Below the pieces are notes generated by a model that saw nothing but the letters and a program-made list of their open reading frames with translations, was not told where the DNA came from and ran no database searches. A stretch of 64,000 nucleotides of DNA from positions 15,921,501-15,985,500 of the forward strand of contig OX485805.1 in the NCBI GenBank assembly GCA_950295325.1, given 5' to 3'. A program made the translations under genes and the position numbers. The stretch is from Polytrichum commune (Eukaryota > Streptophyta > Polytrichopsida > Polytrichales > Polytrichaceae). Positions 46,045 through 58,927 of the stretch are shown piece after piece; the stretch's first letter is position 1, and each line of letters opens with the position of its first letter.

Positions 46045-46087
46045 AAATGGGTGACATCACTCATTCTAAAAATAATGTCACCCATTT
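46045..46087. repeat. 43-bp perfect hairpin
   Basis: AAATGGGTGACAT (46045-46057) and ATGTCACCCATTT (46075-46087) are exact complements with a 17-bp loop. Further GGTGAG and CTCACC words flank it, so it may be the core of a larger inverted repeat. Confidence 0.75.
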
Positions 46088-46354
46088 CTCACCCACTTAA
46101 AAATTGGACCGACACTTGCATATGGAACTTGGCCCTTAATGGTGGGTTTTCTTCTTGTGGTGGGGTCGTTTCTTGTACTAGTTGAGATGGAATTATGGTG
46201 TGGGCTTGTTGGAGGGCATCTTATTTTTGTTTGATTTCATCTGAGGTTAAGATTTTAGTTTGGTTGGGATTTTGAATAAGTTAGAGGGGGAGGTTCAAGG
46301 ATAGGAAGACTACTAAACATCCTTGTTGTTTTTTGTTTTTTTTTTTTTCAATCA

Positions 46355-46631
46355 TCTAGGTTGGGTAGCAGCCGGCAAGCAGAACTCGATTGGCCACCAG
46401 CAGGCTTCAATGTACAAAGGAGATATTTGGGGAAAAGCAAGAGATACTTGGGGAAAAACAAGGGAGATGCTTGAAAGAGCTTCAATATATTCGAAAAATC
46501 CAATAGAGTACTCCAAACGCAAGGACAACCCAAACATAGAATGCCCAGCCAACCTAACAGAGATGGTGCAAAAAGCAACATCTCATCTAAAACTAACAAC
46601 TTTGAAATCTTGTATAATATGTGCATATTGA
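46355..46631 (+). other. unassigned exon-like open stretch
   Basis: A pyrimidine run (about 46325-46350) and CATCTAG, acceptor-like, precede an open frame that reads GWVAAGKQNSIGHQQASMY and KGDIWGKARDTWGKTREML, then a lysine-rich part, with a stop at 46629. The repeated WGKxRxxW spacing suggests a helical repeat rather than chance. I do not recognise it, and no partner exon is seen. Confidence 0.25.
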
Positions 46632-48037
46632 TTTTAAGAATGTTCACCGTTTTAACACCAAATTTATGTGTTGGATTTGGGTTCATAATATTCTTCAATT
46701 GTTATCAATTGTTTCATTCTAATAATATATGTACATTGTTTCACACGAGTTTTCAAACCTACTTCTCTCAATGCAGTGCTTTGTTGTGAGATTAAACATG
46801 GTATAATTTTGAATAGAATCTAGTTGTTCCCAACCCTACCCATTGTATAGACTCATCTGAATAATGTTATGTCATCTATCAATGTAATTCTAAACTTTTA
46901 TAGAATTTTAAATATGAATTTAAATAATACACACTTTGGTGCAATGAAAACCCCTATTAAGTGCTTTCAAGAATAATCAAATTCTACTTAACATGAATCA
47001 ATATTCATCGATTAAAGTGATGGTTTTGGCATCGTTGACTTTAGTAATATATATAAATTTAAACTTGAAATATAAATATTGATGACCATGGCTACACTAA
47101 TGATGGTGTATATTGTGGACCACATTATTGAGCTCATCCCAAATTCACTATATTAAGGTTTGTAATGTGGGTGCACACTATTCACCAGCCCAAATTATAT
47201 AATATAAGAGGTTTTCTTCATAAATTATAGTATATTTATTTAATTATAAATAATGTTTTTGAAAGATTAAAAATAAGGTGAATGAGACTAATGTGGACAC
47301 CTCCAACTTTGTAGAATCATCCAAGCGACGGATTCGAGCATTAAAAGCATGAGCATGTTAGCGATTGTGCATAGAGACCAAAGAGTTTGAAATCGTTGAA
47401 ATTGGAGTTGACTGAGGTGTTGATCTAGGCTCCGGATTCAAATATTCTTTGCTTCCCAATCTAGTGTTATAGGGGGTAAGATAAAATGTTGCCAAATTGG
47501 CTTTTCAATGTAGAATCTCCATAATACAAGTTGGTTAGCACCTTAGAGCCACATGATGCCTCCTAATTTAAGTGACATTAAAGTATATTTGGACAAATCA
47601 CTTGTCCAAAAATAATAAGAGATGTGTACTTGTGGGGGGGGGGGACAAAAACATCAGACGACAACATGAAATACAACAATACAACAACCAACACTTCAAA
47701 TGTTTGTATTATATGTCCTTTGTGGCGAAAATAAACCCCCCCCCCCTCACCTCAACCATTTCATTTGCACTAACCTCTACCAACTCCTTAGCTAGGGTAG
47801 AGCCATGTGCTTCAATATTTTAGTCCATATATTGGCCTACCTTTGCCATTATGCGCCATGCTTGTTCACATATTCAATTTTGCTCATTTGTTTATGACAT
47901 TTTAGGCTCAACAAAAGTATCATGCATGTAGTAGACCTTGTAAGGGGTCACTAAAAGCCCCCTCTAAAGGGTTCAATTGATTATTTATCAATTAACCTAT
48001 TTATTATGATAATTAGAAGTTAAAAGAGGAAGGATAA

Positions 48038-48194
48038 TATAACATTATTTAAATCCATAACTATGTTTTTTGGGACTGACAATATTCCACAAAATGTTCC
48101 CCACATTCAAACTGAATACGGGGAATATTTGGGGATATTCCATGGAATACTCTCAATTCCACATAACATTGTTATGGATCTGAATATTGTTATG
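48038..48194. mobile_element. 157-bp MITE related to 19515-19595
   Basis: Left ATAACATTATTTAAATCCAT and right ATGGATCTGAATATTGTTAT form inverted ends. The central GGGACTGACAATATTCCA matches the copy at 19.5 kb. Extra palindromic AATATTCC/GGAATATT words lie between. Confidence 0.6.
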
Positions 48195-51100
48195 AAGGTT
48201 GGTTGAATGACTTTAGGTATAATTGAAAGCCTAAATTTTGGGCATTACAAAATATTGGTAGGACATGACTAAGCCAAAATCAATTAGGAGTTAAAACATG
48301 ATTTGAAGGATCTAAAATAATTACACTTCAAAATCATCAAACAAATGGAACTACTATGTTAATTTGACTAGTGATTTGTTATATCTACCCTTTGACCTAG
48401 TAAGATACCCCTTGACAAGGAAGGATTTTGTTTTAAGAGTGTCTTTTGACACTGCAAAATCAATGACGGATGAATTTTTGAATGAAAATAAAAAAGGAAA
48501 TCATTTTTGAAAATGATCTACCCCCCGGAAAGTTTTACGAAAAAAACTAAAAAAATTCCAAAAAATCCCAAAAAAAAATCCAAAATTATGAGCTGATCTG
48601 TGAAGACAAATTTATAAATTTTGTGGAATTTTTTTGAACCATCTATGAAACTTTCTGGACAAGGGGGATTGTTCATTGTTTAGAAAAGTAGCATCTTAGC
48701 AACCCTTCCTATCAAGTCAGTCTTAATAAATATGCCCCTTTCCTATCCCTAGAGTATTGGTCTTCCATTAAGCACAAGGGAATTACTTGTCTAGATATAT
48801 TTAGATTGTTTTCCCATTGACTTTTTGTTTTCAACCAAAAATATATAAAAAATTCGCTCTACATAGCCCATAATGGTAGTCACACCAAATTTATTCCAGT
48901 ACATTCAATATGATGTCTCCTTGAGGAGTTTTATGATTCTCCTATATATGTAATTATAAATACTTGGGAGTTAACAAGGTTTGGCGCCTTCATGTTGGCA
49001 TAGGACAAGTGCACAACGCTTATCGATTGGCTCAATTAAATTGGACATTAATAGCAACTAAAAATTGCTTGGAGTGAGAGGAATAATACTTCTTAACAAA
49101 GCAATTCGCAAATATTTTTGCAAGTGGTTTAGTTTCAATGTCATGCAACCAATAGTCATCCCAATCAAGTGGTGGGATCATGCAACTTCAACACCTTCAA
49201 ATAATGCTTGTGGAGAATAGAGATTATCACAATGGGCATCCTGTTAAACTATGGAGATGCATCCACTAACGGATTTGTTCTTCACAACAATTTTTGTTGT
49301 GATCATATAGTATCACATCAATATTGTTCTTAGATTGCCATTTTAATCCGAGCAAACACATTGTAGTAGTGCAAATAGCTTGTGGATAGAATCACATTAC
49401 TTGCAATATATCCTCTCGTATGTGACATAAATTTTCATCACCATATCATTAAATGGATGTGGCATTATAACTTTGATTATACTATTTTTGATACTCACGA
49501 TATACATTGTATGTACGTAGTTACTTATACTGTAGGTTGATAGCATGTTGGGCATGAAATGCTCAAAATTTAATTAATTAAAAAAATAGGAAGTCCTTTG
49601 AAATATTTATGAAAAGATCAAGAAATTATGTATAAGATGGTCAATTTTTAAGACATATAACATACTTTACACAAGTTAGTTGTCGACAACTTTGAACGAT
49701 TGCAATTTAGCAATCGATTAGGCACATGGATTATTGGTCGATCGCTCAACAATACTCAACTTCCTTGGTTGGCTATTGGACATTAATTGACTTCCATGGT
49801 CGACTGTTGGACATCGATAAACTAGTCGGCTTCAATGGGAGCTCAATGGTTGTCAATAGAGCTCAAGGGATGCAAGGGAGGAGCGTTAGCTTAATCACAT
49901 CATATTAATTGCCCACAATCATTACAATGGGGGCTTATATTAGCAAGCCCCACCTCACATTGGCTTCATTCCCAAAGTTCTCCATTAATCTAGCTTGTTA
50001 TCGCAAGCTTTGCATATGAAGAACAAACATGAAAGAGGGTTGATGATTTTTATGTATATTAGGGAAATATGTTTTTACAAGATGTGGAACATACATTTAT
50101 CCCAAGCCTTCTCCCGAGTGGACTCTTCATACCACGTACAAACTAATGTGAGTGTAAAAAAACATGTATTATTTGAGGAATAACCACACATAGTATACAC
50201 AAGGGATGTGTAAATTTAAATTAGTGTGTACATCTAAGAATGTTATTAAATGTTTGCAGTACATGTAGATGTACAAGAGGGTCCTTGAGGTTTAGAGGAA
50301 AAAAGACCAAAAATGTGTTAATTTCATCTAATTTATGTCTTCATCCATTAGTATCTCATGGGAATGTTTCCCAACACCTATCCTATCCATTATTATTAGG
50401 ATTTGCATGTTGGGTTACAAGTTTTACAAAATAGAGGTTCTTAGAGTGCTTGCCAGGTCCCTTGAATTTCACTCTCCGAATTGTGGATAAGGTATTGTAT
50501 ATTTGTTTTTGTTTGTTTGATGCAATCATTCAATTACATGTTATGCATGAAAGAATATTCAATGACTTTCTCATTGGAGAATAAAAGTATATTTTTCATG
50601 TAATAATTGTTGATTCTTATTTTGTGTATGTAATGAAGGCATTTATCACACTATTTTGAGAAACTTAGTATAAATATGTGAGCCCATTTTTCTAGTCTAC
50701 CATCACTATGTATACATTTGTTTTTCTTTATAAATTTCTCATATATAGGGGGTTTAATGTGACAGTGACCCATACACGTCATTTGGGTTTCCAATATAGA
50801 GTCCACCCACCCACCCCCCCCCCCCCCGCCGGCTGCTTGGCAAGGTTCAATTCATATACTTGTGCACCTTAGGCAACCTTTGGTGTTAATCCAATCTACA
50901 TTAACACCTAGGTACAAACTTACATCTACATAGAAGTATTGTAGAGAACATGTGATTAACCATGTGAAACCATATTTTATTTATCATAAATACCATTCAC
51001 AATCCAAAATACTCTTAAATCCAATTCAATCAAACACAATGCATAATACAAGATAGTCGACATTCCAACAAATATGAACACATGGAGATTCATCACAATC

Positions 51101-51759
51101 CTCTTGAGGTACAAAATTCCTAGTCCTTTGTGACTCGCCCGAGGCTAAGCTCGGGGGAGGTGTATGGTAATCATTATCATCGAGAGCTTCACCTACACCC
51201 AATTCATCATCCATGTTTGTATAATCGTGAGATCGGGAGTTGGATTCTTGACCATTGTTTGTCATGCCCCCAAGTCGTTTGGGCGGAGTACCAACAATCG
51301 GTATCCCAGTTAATATAACATTTTAGATCTTTTTGCATCTATTATGTCATTTGTTGGTGGATGGGCAATTGTGGTGACCGTGGTTGTCCTCCATGCTTGC
51401 ACCACCCTTTGTTTTGTTTTTGTTTTTGTTTATTATTTTATTTTTTGCCCCCCACCCATTCTAGTGGTGCGTTTGAAGTTTGTCAAAGCAATATTAGGGG
51501 TGGTCAGGCCAGGGTGGGTGAAGGGGCACGCATCTCGATGGTGGCATTGATCAACTTGGGATTTATACGGGGTATTGGGGCCCATCGTGCAATGTGTTGT
51601 GCCAAGGTAGCATCCAAGTCGGAGTTTGTTGTTCAACTACCTATAGATTGCAATGGTCTACCTCACAATGGAGTTGGACATGCCCTCACCGTGTGGAATG
51701 GGAATTGATGGTGTAGTCTTTGTGGGTTGTTGATTTGGTGTCGACAACATAGGAGGGGG
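48195..51759. other. AT-rich interval without recognised gene
   Basis: It holds a 14-base poly(C) run (50814-50827) and GATCG/TCGAC words at 49680-49830. Frames at 49726-50434 are not coding by appearance. The minus frame 51265-51026 is acidic and serine-rich and could be a far C-terminal tail of the neighbouring hAT gene, but this is a guess. Confidence 0.4.
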
Positions 51760-54153
51760 GGACATCATCGGGGATGGGTGATATGACAAGCGGGTTGTTG
51801 GACTTCATCCACGTCCATCCAGTTGCCATCCTTTTCAATACCCTCATCCACGTCGGGTTTGGCTATAACATCTTTATGCATATTGGGTTCAAGTGCGACC
51901 GACACATTGGGTATGGTCTCTGTTGGCGTAGTTAGATGCACATTCAAATTTGAGAGAAATACCCGACTGGCGATGTTGAACCACATGTGAAGCTCATTGT
52001 CTTTCATGGCATCATCACTGTCAAATGCAAATGAATCATTGGGGTTGTCAAGGCCCAAGTTCCATCCATCGTGCTTGCCGTCACTATCATTGTTTGGAGG
52101 CCCTAAAGAATCTATGTTGGGTTTGACGAGTGGTCATCATTGATATCCTTGTCGATTGAGTAGTCGAAGTCTTTGGACATCATGTTCATTAGATAGCATG
52201 CAGCCAAATCCCAATCCACCCTCTCCCACACCAACCATGCATTGGTATAAATGTATACTAAATTTTCTGCCTTAGCCAAACTCAACCGGTTCCTAGTTCT
52301 GTTGTGCACAAATGGAATGTTGGTTTTCATGGCTAGAGGCATATTGGCAAATGCTTCTCTACGCTCCCTAAATGCTTGAAAATTCAACCACAACCCAATT
52401 GTATGAACCAGCAATGCTTGTGTCAACCTTTTCATGTCATCCAAGAATCTTGATTTAACAATAACATCTTCATGGATGTTAAGGTCATCCAATAAATACG
52501 GATTTAACATTGGGCATGCATGGTGGAGGTCCACCGACTATAAAATCCTTCTTAGGCTAATGTGACGAGATTGTGGGCTAAGTTGAAAGGATGATTTCTA
52601 AGGCTAAGCACATGTTTTTCCAAGTTCTTCATCGTCAACCAAGCCTTGCCCACTATTCGCTTTGTGCCATCAAACACTCTCAGTGTTTTTAACACCTCTT
52701 GCGACATGTGATATTAATCATTGCAACTAACGCAAAAAAAAAAATTCATTCACATTTGATGTGCATCTATGGCACACTTCCTTCGATTGTCGCTCCCCCA
52801 AATCAACTTATTCACATAGGCGGTCCAATCAAGATGTATGAACCTTTGTTCAAATGTATGTTTGACCTTGATGAATCAATTGATCATTAGAAAGTTGGTG
52901 GCAAATTGCGTGGACCTGGGCGTCTTCAATCCCAAATTGGGTGAATAAATAAAGAAGATTGATGTAGGACATTGGTGGACCCAAATGTATTTGACAATGT
53001 CCTTCACCTTGTCCACAATGTCCTTCATCCATTGTTGTTTTCCCCAATTCTTCAACAAAAAGTTCAAGCAAAGTGCCACATACTCTTGCCAATATATGGG
53101 TGGTCATTCACAACTAATATTTCTAGCCATATTGTTCATGGCCACCTCATTGTCAAAGCACGTTTGGACAATATTTTTTTGTGTCCACTCCCGCAATATA
53201 TCTTTTGACCTTGGTGGTGACATAATCGGTGTCCAACTTGTTACCGGTTGTGTTGATGGAACCAAAGAACACATCACCTGCTGGACAAATTTTCATGACG
53301 TTCATCAAAGGCCAATGAACAACATTCTCCCATCCGTCCGAATAGACAGAGCAATCATATTTGTGGATGGACAATTTTGTTTTCAACTCCACTAATATTT
53401 GGGTATTGAATCATGCATTGTCAAGTAAAATTTTATGCATTGCATAAAAAACTAGTAGTTTATATAATAATTTTGCCTCGTTGGTTGCCCTCATGACCTT
53501 GACGAACGTATGATAACGGACAATACTAATGGGATATTAGCCTCATATAAGGTTTGTGACCATTTCGTATCCAACTCACGTTTCTTGGAATATTGCATGC
53601 ATTTCTCTAGGCGCATTTGACATTTGTCGGGTTCCAGAGTCTCCTTGGACCCACCTCCCTTGCTACCGATGGAGCAATTTGACTTCAATTCGCATTGAAC
53701 TATGCATTGCATGAAGCCTGTTGTTGGGAGCCAACCACATCGTCTCCTCCATCCTCAATGTAATCATTCAAAACTTCATCTAGATCTACTAGTCAAACAT
53801 TGTGTATTATGAACAATCTTGAGTTAAAACATTTGATAGTGGACTTTAGATTTGTCATCTATTGCATTATTACAACTTCATTTCTCTACTTTTGCAAGGA
53901 CTCTCCCCTAATTTTGTAACTAACACATCAACTAATGGTCCAATAGTTTGGCTCTTTGAAGCCTCCTCTACATTCCTTTGCAAGACCCAGACCTCCTACT
54001 CCTCCAACTAGTGTTATGTGGATCTTTATATGCAACATCAAGACAATGTGCTTTGCAAGGGGTGGTGCATTGGTTGCATGTTAATTTATAGTCGTTTTTC
54101 CACTTGTTAAAACGACATGTTTGAAGATAATTATGCTCATGAGAGTGAGTCAA
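51760..54153 (-). pseudogene. hAT-superfamily transposase, decayed
   Basis: Ordered on the minus strand: a BED-finger-like segment with WKNDYKLTCNQC (about 54110-54060); a basic N-terminal part, KKRELDTKWSQTLYEANIP (about 53590-53530); the DUF659-like catalytic start, YDCSVYSDGWENVVHWPLMN (about 53360-53300); VAHCLNFLLKNWGKQQWMKD (about 53090-53030); and the C-terminal dimerisation block, NRTRNRLSLAKAENLVYIYTNAWL (about 52300-52230). An acidic tail (52058-51765) follows. These are the usual hAT landmarks in the usual order. At least six frame changes and several stops are needed, so the gene is dead. Terminal inverted repeats and the expected 8-bp duplication were not found. Confidence 0.75.
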
Positions 54154-55465
54154 GGGTTGGCTCTTGGATAATTTAACTTAAGGGAGCAATATAGTTGCCG
54201 CCCACCGTTGCAACCTCCTTGAGTCTTATAGAGTCTACTCCCTTGGATTCTAGCTCTCCACCACATCACATCTTGGAGCCTTCAAAGAAAAAGATGAAAC
54301 TAGCAAACAAAACATACCTCAATGAAGGTTGAGTATGATAAAGTAAGTAGTAGTGTATCATTAATGCATAAATAAGTAACTACACTTACTACTATGGCCC
54401 ACCATAATTTTGAAATACCATTATATATTTGGTCATGTAACTTGTCTTCACCCACGACGGGTTAAGGCCTCTTACGAATTTAAAACCTAGGTTGAATTTT
54501 TCTCCTTTCTAGATTCAATAGAATTTTATTGGATTTATATTTATATACATGTAAATTGAATAAACTTGTTGTGAATTTAATGCATGTTTATGGAGATTTT
54601 CAATGTTGATTTGAGATTGATACATGTAATATGTGAAGGTGGCTTTGGTGGTTAAAGTTAATAAAAGGAGGGAGGGATAATTAATCATGATGTTGAGGTG
54701 ACTTAATGGTATGAGATTATAAAAAATCACTTTCAAGACTTCAATATATTCAAAATTCATGAGATTTGAATTATTGAGCATCGTAGGTGCATACGTTACT
54801 GCAGATAGTGAATTCACTAAGGAGATTTTTTGAAGTTGCAAAATACGAGCAGATTGCTCTTGCATTACCTCAAGTCAAACTATCATAAATTATGGGATGT
54901 ATATGGAAGTAGGTGAGTAGTTTGTAATCAATGAGAACTGGTATATGAAGGTGTGAACTACCTCTAGCTAGAAGATATGTTGTATGTAATTACTAATAAA
55001 ACCCCACCTCATAGTACTTTGAGTTACATTGCCTAGCATTGTGCCCACTCAAAGTGTGCCACACATTCTCATATGTGCTTCAATGCTTTCAAATAGAAAA
55101 ATTTGAATTTTTGAAATTGCGAAGCTAGAGTGTTCCAACATTGCATAGGGTAAGAGGTTATGGACTACATAACCAACTAAAGAAGAGTGGATGATGAGTT
55201 GCGACAACATCGAGACATTCATCCATTCAAGACATTTATGGGCACAAATGGGGAACTCTATAACATTTGTGTGCACCACATGCAGTAATTGTTTAGGGGC
55301 TATTTATTACCAAAGCATGAATTAAAGGTTCCCTATAATTACTTGATTCTCTAAAACGGCTTATTTATTTGCACCCTATCATTAGTTATATTTCCCATGC
55401 CAATGCAATTTATCGTCGTCATCGTCATCGTCTCTCTCTCTCTCTATATATATATATAAAGAAAT
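54154..55465. other. AT-rich interval without recognised gene
   Basis: Frames at 54515-54865 and 55049-55279 (minus) carry no domain. A (CT)n run and then a (TA)n run (55430-55458) precede the LTR target site. Confidence 0.45.
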
Positions 55466-55722
55466 CCATGTGTGAGGTCAAACCCACCACCCTTAAGCGT
55501 CCTAGTCCGGGTATGGGTTTGAGAATCACATGTCTTATGTCGAGAATCGTAGAAACATGAAATTCAACTTCAACTCTCCACCAATGCACTAGTCGTGCTA
55601 GTCTTTATTAACTTCTTCCAAGAGTTCACAAGCACCCTTCCTCCTACTCACCCCTTAGAGCATGTTTCACTCTCCATGTGAGAGTGATTAGCTCACTACT
55701 ACTCCTTTTTAATGATTTTCAT

Positions 55723-55908
55723 TTATTTTGAAACTTTCTTAGCTTCACACTTTGCTTGAGACAATGATGCCTCGATACCACTAGTATCGTGTATGGTTAC
55801 TCCCTTAGCCGACTCAAGCTCCCAAGTCATAGTCTTTGCCACACATGCCCTTGCCGATATTCCTCTTGAGCTTTTGGTCTTAGCAAAACTTTCACTTGTT
55901 GAATCCAT
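55723..55908 (-). other. short frame shared between LTR copies A and C
   Basis: The minus frame reads STSESFAKTKSSRGISARAC and continues VAKTMTWELESAKG. Copy A (32868-33062, +) has EESTARTKVSRGKSLRACVA, then KAVGWTLEAANA. The reading frame is kept between two copies that have diverged considerably at the DNA level, although the number of compared sites is small. It lies in the 3' part of the LTR. No known domain. Confidence 0.3.
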
Positions 55909-56175
55909 GAATTAATGGCCAACTCCTCAGCTTGATAGCAACCTCGCACTTGATGCCCGCTCCGCAACTTAGTGTCAACTCCACGTTTAATGTCAACCCT
56001 GTAGCTTAGCACCAACTTTGTATCTTAATGCCACCATGTAGCCACACACTTAACCAACAATCTAAGGTAGGGTGTAGCTTGAACCAACCAAAGACTAATT
56101 AAGTGGGAGGCTAATTAGGCTAGTAGGCACTAATTAACTAATAAACCCAACTCTTAGCTGTGGCTACTTCTAACT

Positions 56176-56395
56176 AAATAAACCCAGCTCCTTCATAAAC
56201 CCAGCTCCTTACTTTTAATTAAATAAACCCAGCTCCTTCATAAACCCAGCTCCTTACTTTTAATTAAATAAACCCAGCTCCTTCATAAACCCAGCTCCTT
56301 ACTTCTAACTAATAAACCCAGCTCCTTCATAAACCCAGCTCCTTACTTATAATTAAATAAACCCAGCTCCTTCATAAACCCAACTCCTTAGCTGC
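56176..56395. repeat. 45-bp minisatellite inside LTR copy C, about five copies
   Basis: AAATAAACCCAGCTCCTTCA followed by TAAACCCAGCTCCTTAC recurs every 44-45 bp from 56176. Each unit is itself two copies of AAACCCAGCTCCTT. Copies are nearly identical, implying recent expansion. Confidence 0.92.
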
Positions 56396-56555
56396 GGCTA
56401 CTTCTAACTAAGTTTCTCCACCCTCAACCACAAAAAACCAGAAAATGAACAAAAGAGAGCTTCTCCAAGGCCTCCCCCTAATTCACCTACCTAATTCCAC
56501 TAAGTCCCCTACCTAATTCCACATTTTTTCCCGAGCTTTAAGAACTCAACTTCCT

Positions 56556-56650
56556 AGAGAAGAGAGAGAGAGAGAGAGAGAGAAGAGAAAGAGAAGTGAA
56601 GAGAGGAAGAGGAAGAGGAAGAGAAGAGAGAAAATGGAATGAGGGAGAGA
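56556..56650. repeat. (GA)n purine tract
   Basis: About 90 bp of AG and AGG units. In the orientation of LTR copy C this is the CT-rich tract near the transcription start. Confidence 0.9.
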
Positions 56651-57216
56651 GATGAGGAGGGTGAGAGGATAGGAGTGAAGGAAGGTGCACCCAAGACCAC
56701 AACCTTCTAATCCTCTCCTACTTAGTAGGACCTTATCCTATCCACTAAACCCTCACCCCCTAAACCAACAAGAACATGTTCTAATTCAAACATTTAAATC
56801 AAAGGCACTTCCCCTTGCCTCATCAAGCACTACTCCTCTAATCAAAACACTCCCTAATGTCACTAAGCTTTTAATTCACCACACAAAATGGCTTAAGGCC
56901 TAAACATAAATCCACACCAAGCCTCACTCTTTTTATACTTTTGATCATTTTAACAACACTCCAAATGCAATTCTAAGTAGATCCTAAACATAGAACAAAT
57001 ATGAGCACTCATTTTGGGCTCATACCATGTCCATACATGCTATGCAAACATGGCTCCATACAAGTCGTTGCAAGATTTTTGTTCTTGAGGATCATATTAC
57101 AAAACATGCAACAACACCTTTTACCACATACGTTGAATGCATTTCATTCATCCAATGTGCAACATGCTTACAAACAAATCATACTAAACATAAACCCTAG
57201 GATCCTAAAATCTATA

Positions 57217-58922
57217 TGTGAGCCCAAATTAGGTGCCCACAAGTGTTTTTAAGCTTTGAAGTTATTAAAACTTGGGCTTGGATTTCCTATTAATTATTCA
57301 AAACATCAAAAAATTGTTACATTGAATTTTAATTTAGATTAAGCTGTAGGCTAGATTGTTAGTAGTTTAGTGCTAAAGTGTGAAGTTGAGATTTTATGAA
57401 TTAGTTAGTCGGGTTAATAGGATTTAGGCCTTAAGGCTTAGTGAGCTGGATTGATTATGTTAGAATGGGCATCGTTAGTGTTCGTATTAGGGGGGGTCCA
57501 CTGTACCCTAGCATTTTCCGGATCCAGGGACTATGGGACGGTTGAAGCAAGCCTCCGCTCTCTCTCTCGCTCTCGGTGGACAGAGCCGCAAGGCCGCTGG
57601 CCGGAGCAGGCTCTGGGGAGGAATTGTTAGCTGCTCTCTGCCGACAGACAAAGAGGGTGAGTGTGGGGAAGTTTGGGAGAGAGCCCACCTTGCAGAGATG
57701 GCTTGAGGTATTGGAGATCAGCCCTCACCAAAGCGGGACGCGTGGATTTGAGGTTTGAGCCGCACTGCTAGGCAGCTGAGAGCTTCAAGATGAGTTGAGT
57801 CCACGGACTCAACTTCGCAGTACGTGTTTCAGCTGCTGTCACAAACAATGTGGCTGCAAGTAAGGTGGGTTGATGTTAGACTCAATTGGTGTGATTCTTT
57901 GTGTTGTGGCTGTGGCCACTCGGTCAGGCAAGAGGCAAAGAAGGGAGGTTGAAGCAAGCTTGAAGATTATGGGTTTAAGGAGGGTGAGGAGCTCACACTG
58001 TTCTGAAATCAGTTGGCCTTGTCGAAATTCGAGCTGTGAGGGGCGCGCCTTGCCGGAGCAATGGACATGCTGCTGGCAAGGCCAGGCTGGGATTCATTGG
58101 CATTGAGGTGGTCAATCGGTATGGAGAACCACCACTTCACATTGGCTCGTGGGAGAATTGGAGAATTGGCAGGGGAAATCAAAGGTTTCGGGGAATCTCT
58201 CACATTCACATCTAAGTAAAACTGCTACGGAGGAAGGTTCATGATCAGGGGTTTGGTTGTTGTGGACTAATGGTGGGTGAATCTGCTGGGGCTAAGGAGC
58301 TGAGATTGGTTCAGGGGAAGTCGACGGCCAGGGGTTGCAGGTTGATCCACACCGAATAGAATCAATTCACGGGGAAGTTGCACGCTATCGGGAACAAGGG
58401 CTTACTGATTTGAAGGTTGGGTGGAAGGGAGAATCGATGCTGGCCAAGGGCCTGTCAACGAGGCTGCCATAACCAGCAGCTAACTGCAACGAGGAAGGAG
58501 AATGGATTACAAAGGCACCAAGGCTCTTAAGCTAGTAGGTCTACCAGAACAGAGTATTAATTAGGACTTAGGGTTGGGGGTTGATTTAGTGATTGAAGTA
58601 AGTCACACTCAGTAAGCCCAACAATTAACAAGGGCCAAGTAGTGACTTAACTTAGATTAGTGTAAGGCATAGGTAGTTAACAGGTTTAGTACAACTTGTA
58701 AGTGAGCAATGAGAGTGTGACTGTGTGACAATGATCATGGGAAAGGAGTATTTGTAAATACTCGGAACCTAGGGTCTTTAAAATAAAAGGGTTGTGTGTT
58801 TTAAATATCATCGTTGGAACATTGGTAGCTGGGTTACAAGGCAAAGGGAGTTGGTGAATGCATGTGAGCTATGAGCTCTCACCCGGATTACGACACTTAA
58901 GGGTGGGGGTTTATGGCTGACA
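57217..58922 (+). mobile_element. solo LTR of family 1 (copy D, 1706 bp)
   Basis: It starts TGTGAGCCCAAATTAGGTGC and ends CACCCGGATTACGACACTTA, AGGGTGGGGG, GGCTGACA. The flanks are CTATA (57212-57216) and CTATC (58923-58927), a 5-bp duplication with one change. The central part (about 57480-58500) is GC-rich and unlike copies A-C, with a perfect dyad around 57796 (GTTGAGTCC and GGACTCAAC). The frames inside have no recognised domain. Confidence 0.82.
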
Positions 58923-58927
58923 CTATC

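Larger units (their letters stand above)
44605..48037. other. mixed AT-rich interval with unassigned frames
   Basis: The minus frames 45438-45016 and 45079-44654 overlap and together give more than 200 codons. The second includes HKFVQNNHNYRPPIWAHL and QLDKALVFDHAYSHITTHTI, then ERIQWLWEKCNEQ. They have biased composition and no family I can name, and could be a LINE or transposase tail. At 45275-45425 (+) ACCGGT or CCGGT occurs six times in a GC-rich patch. Poly(G) and poly(C) runs lie at 47634-47644 and 47736-47746. Confidence 0.35.
55471..57024 (-). mobile_element. solo LTR of family 1 (copy C, 1554 bp), reverse orientation
   Basis: The reverse complement starts TATGAGCCCAAAATGAGTGC at 57024 and ends GGACGCTTAAGGGTGGTGGG then TTTGACCTCACA at 55471. 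CCATG flanks both sides (55466-55470 and 57025-57029). It is closest to copy B. It contains a GA-rich tract (56556-56650; CT-rich in LTR orientation) at the expected transcription start, and a 45-bp tandem repeat. Confidence 0.92.
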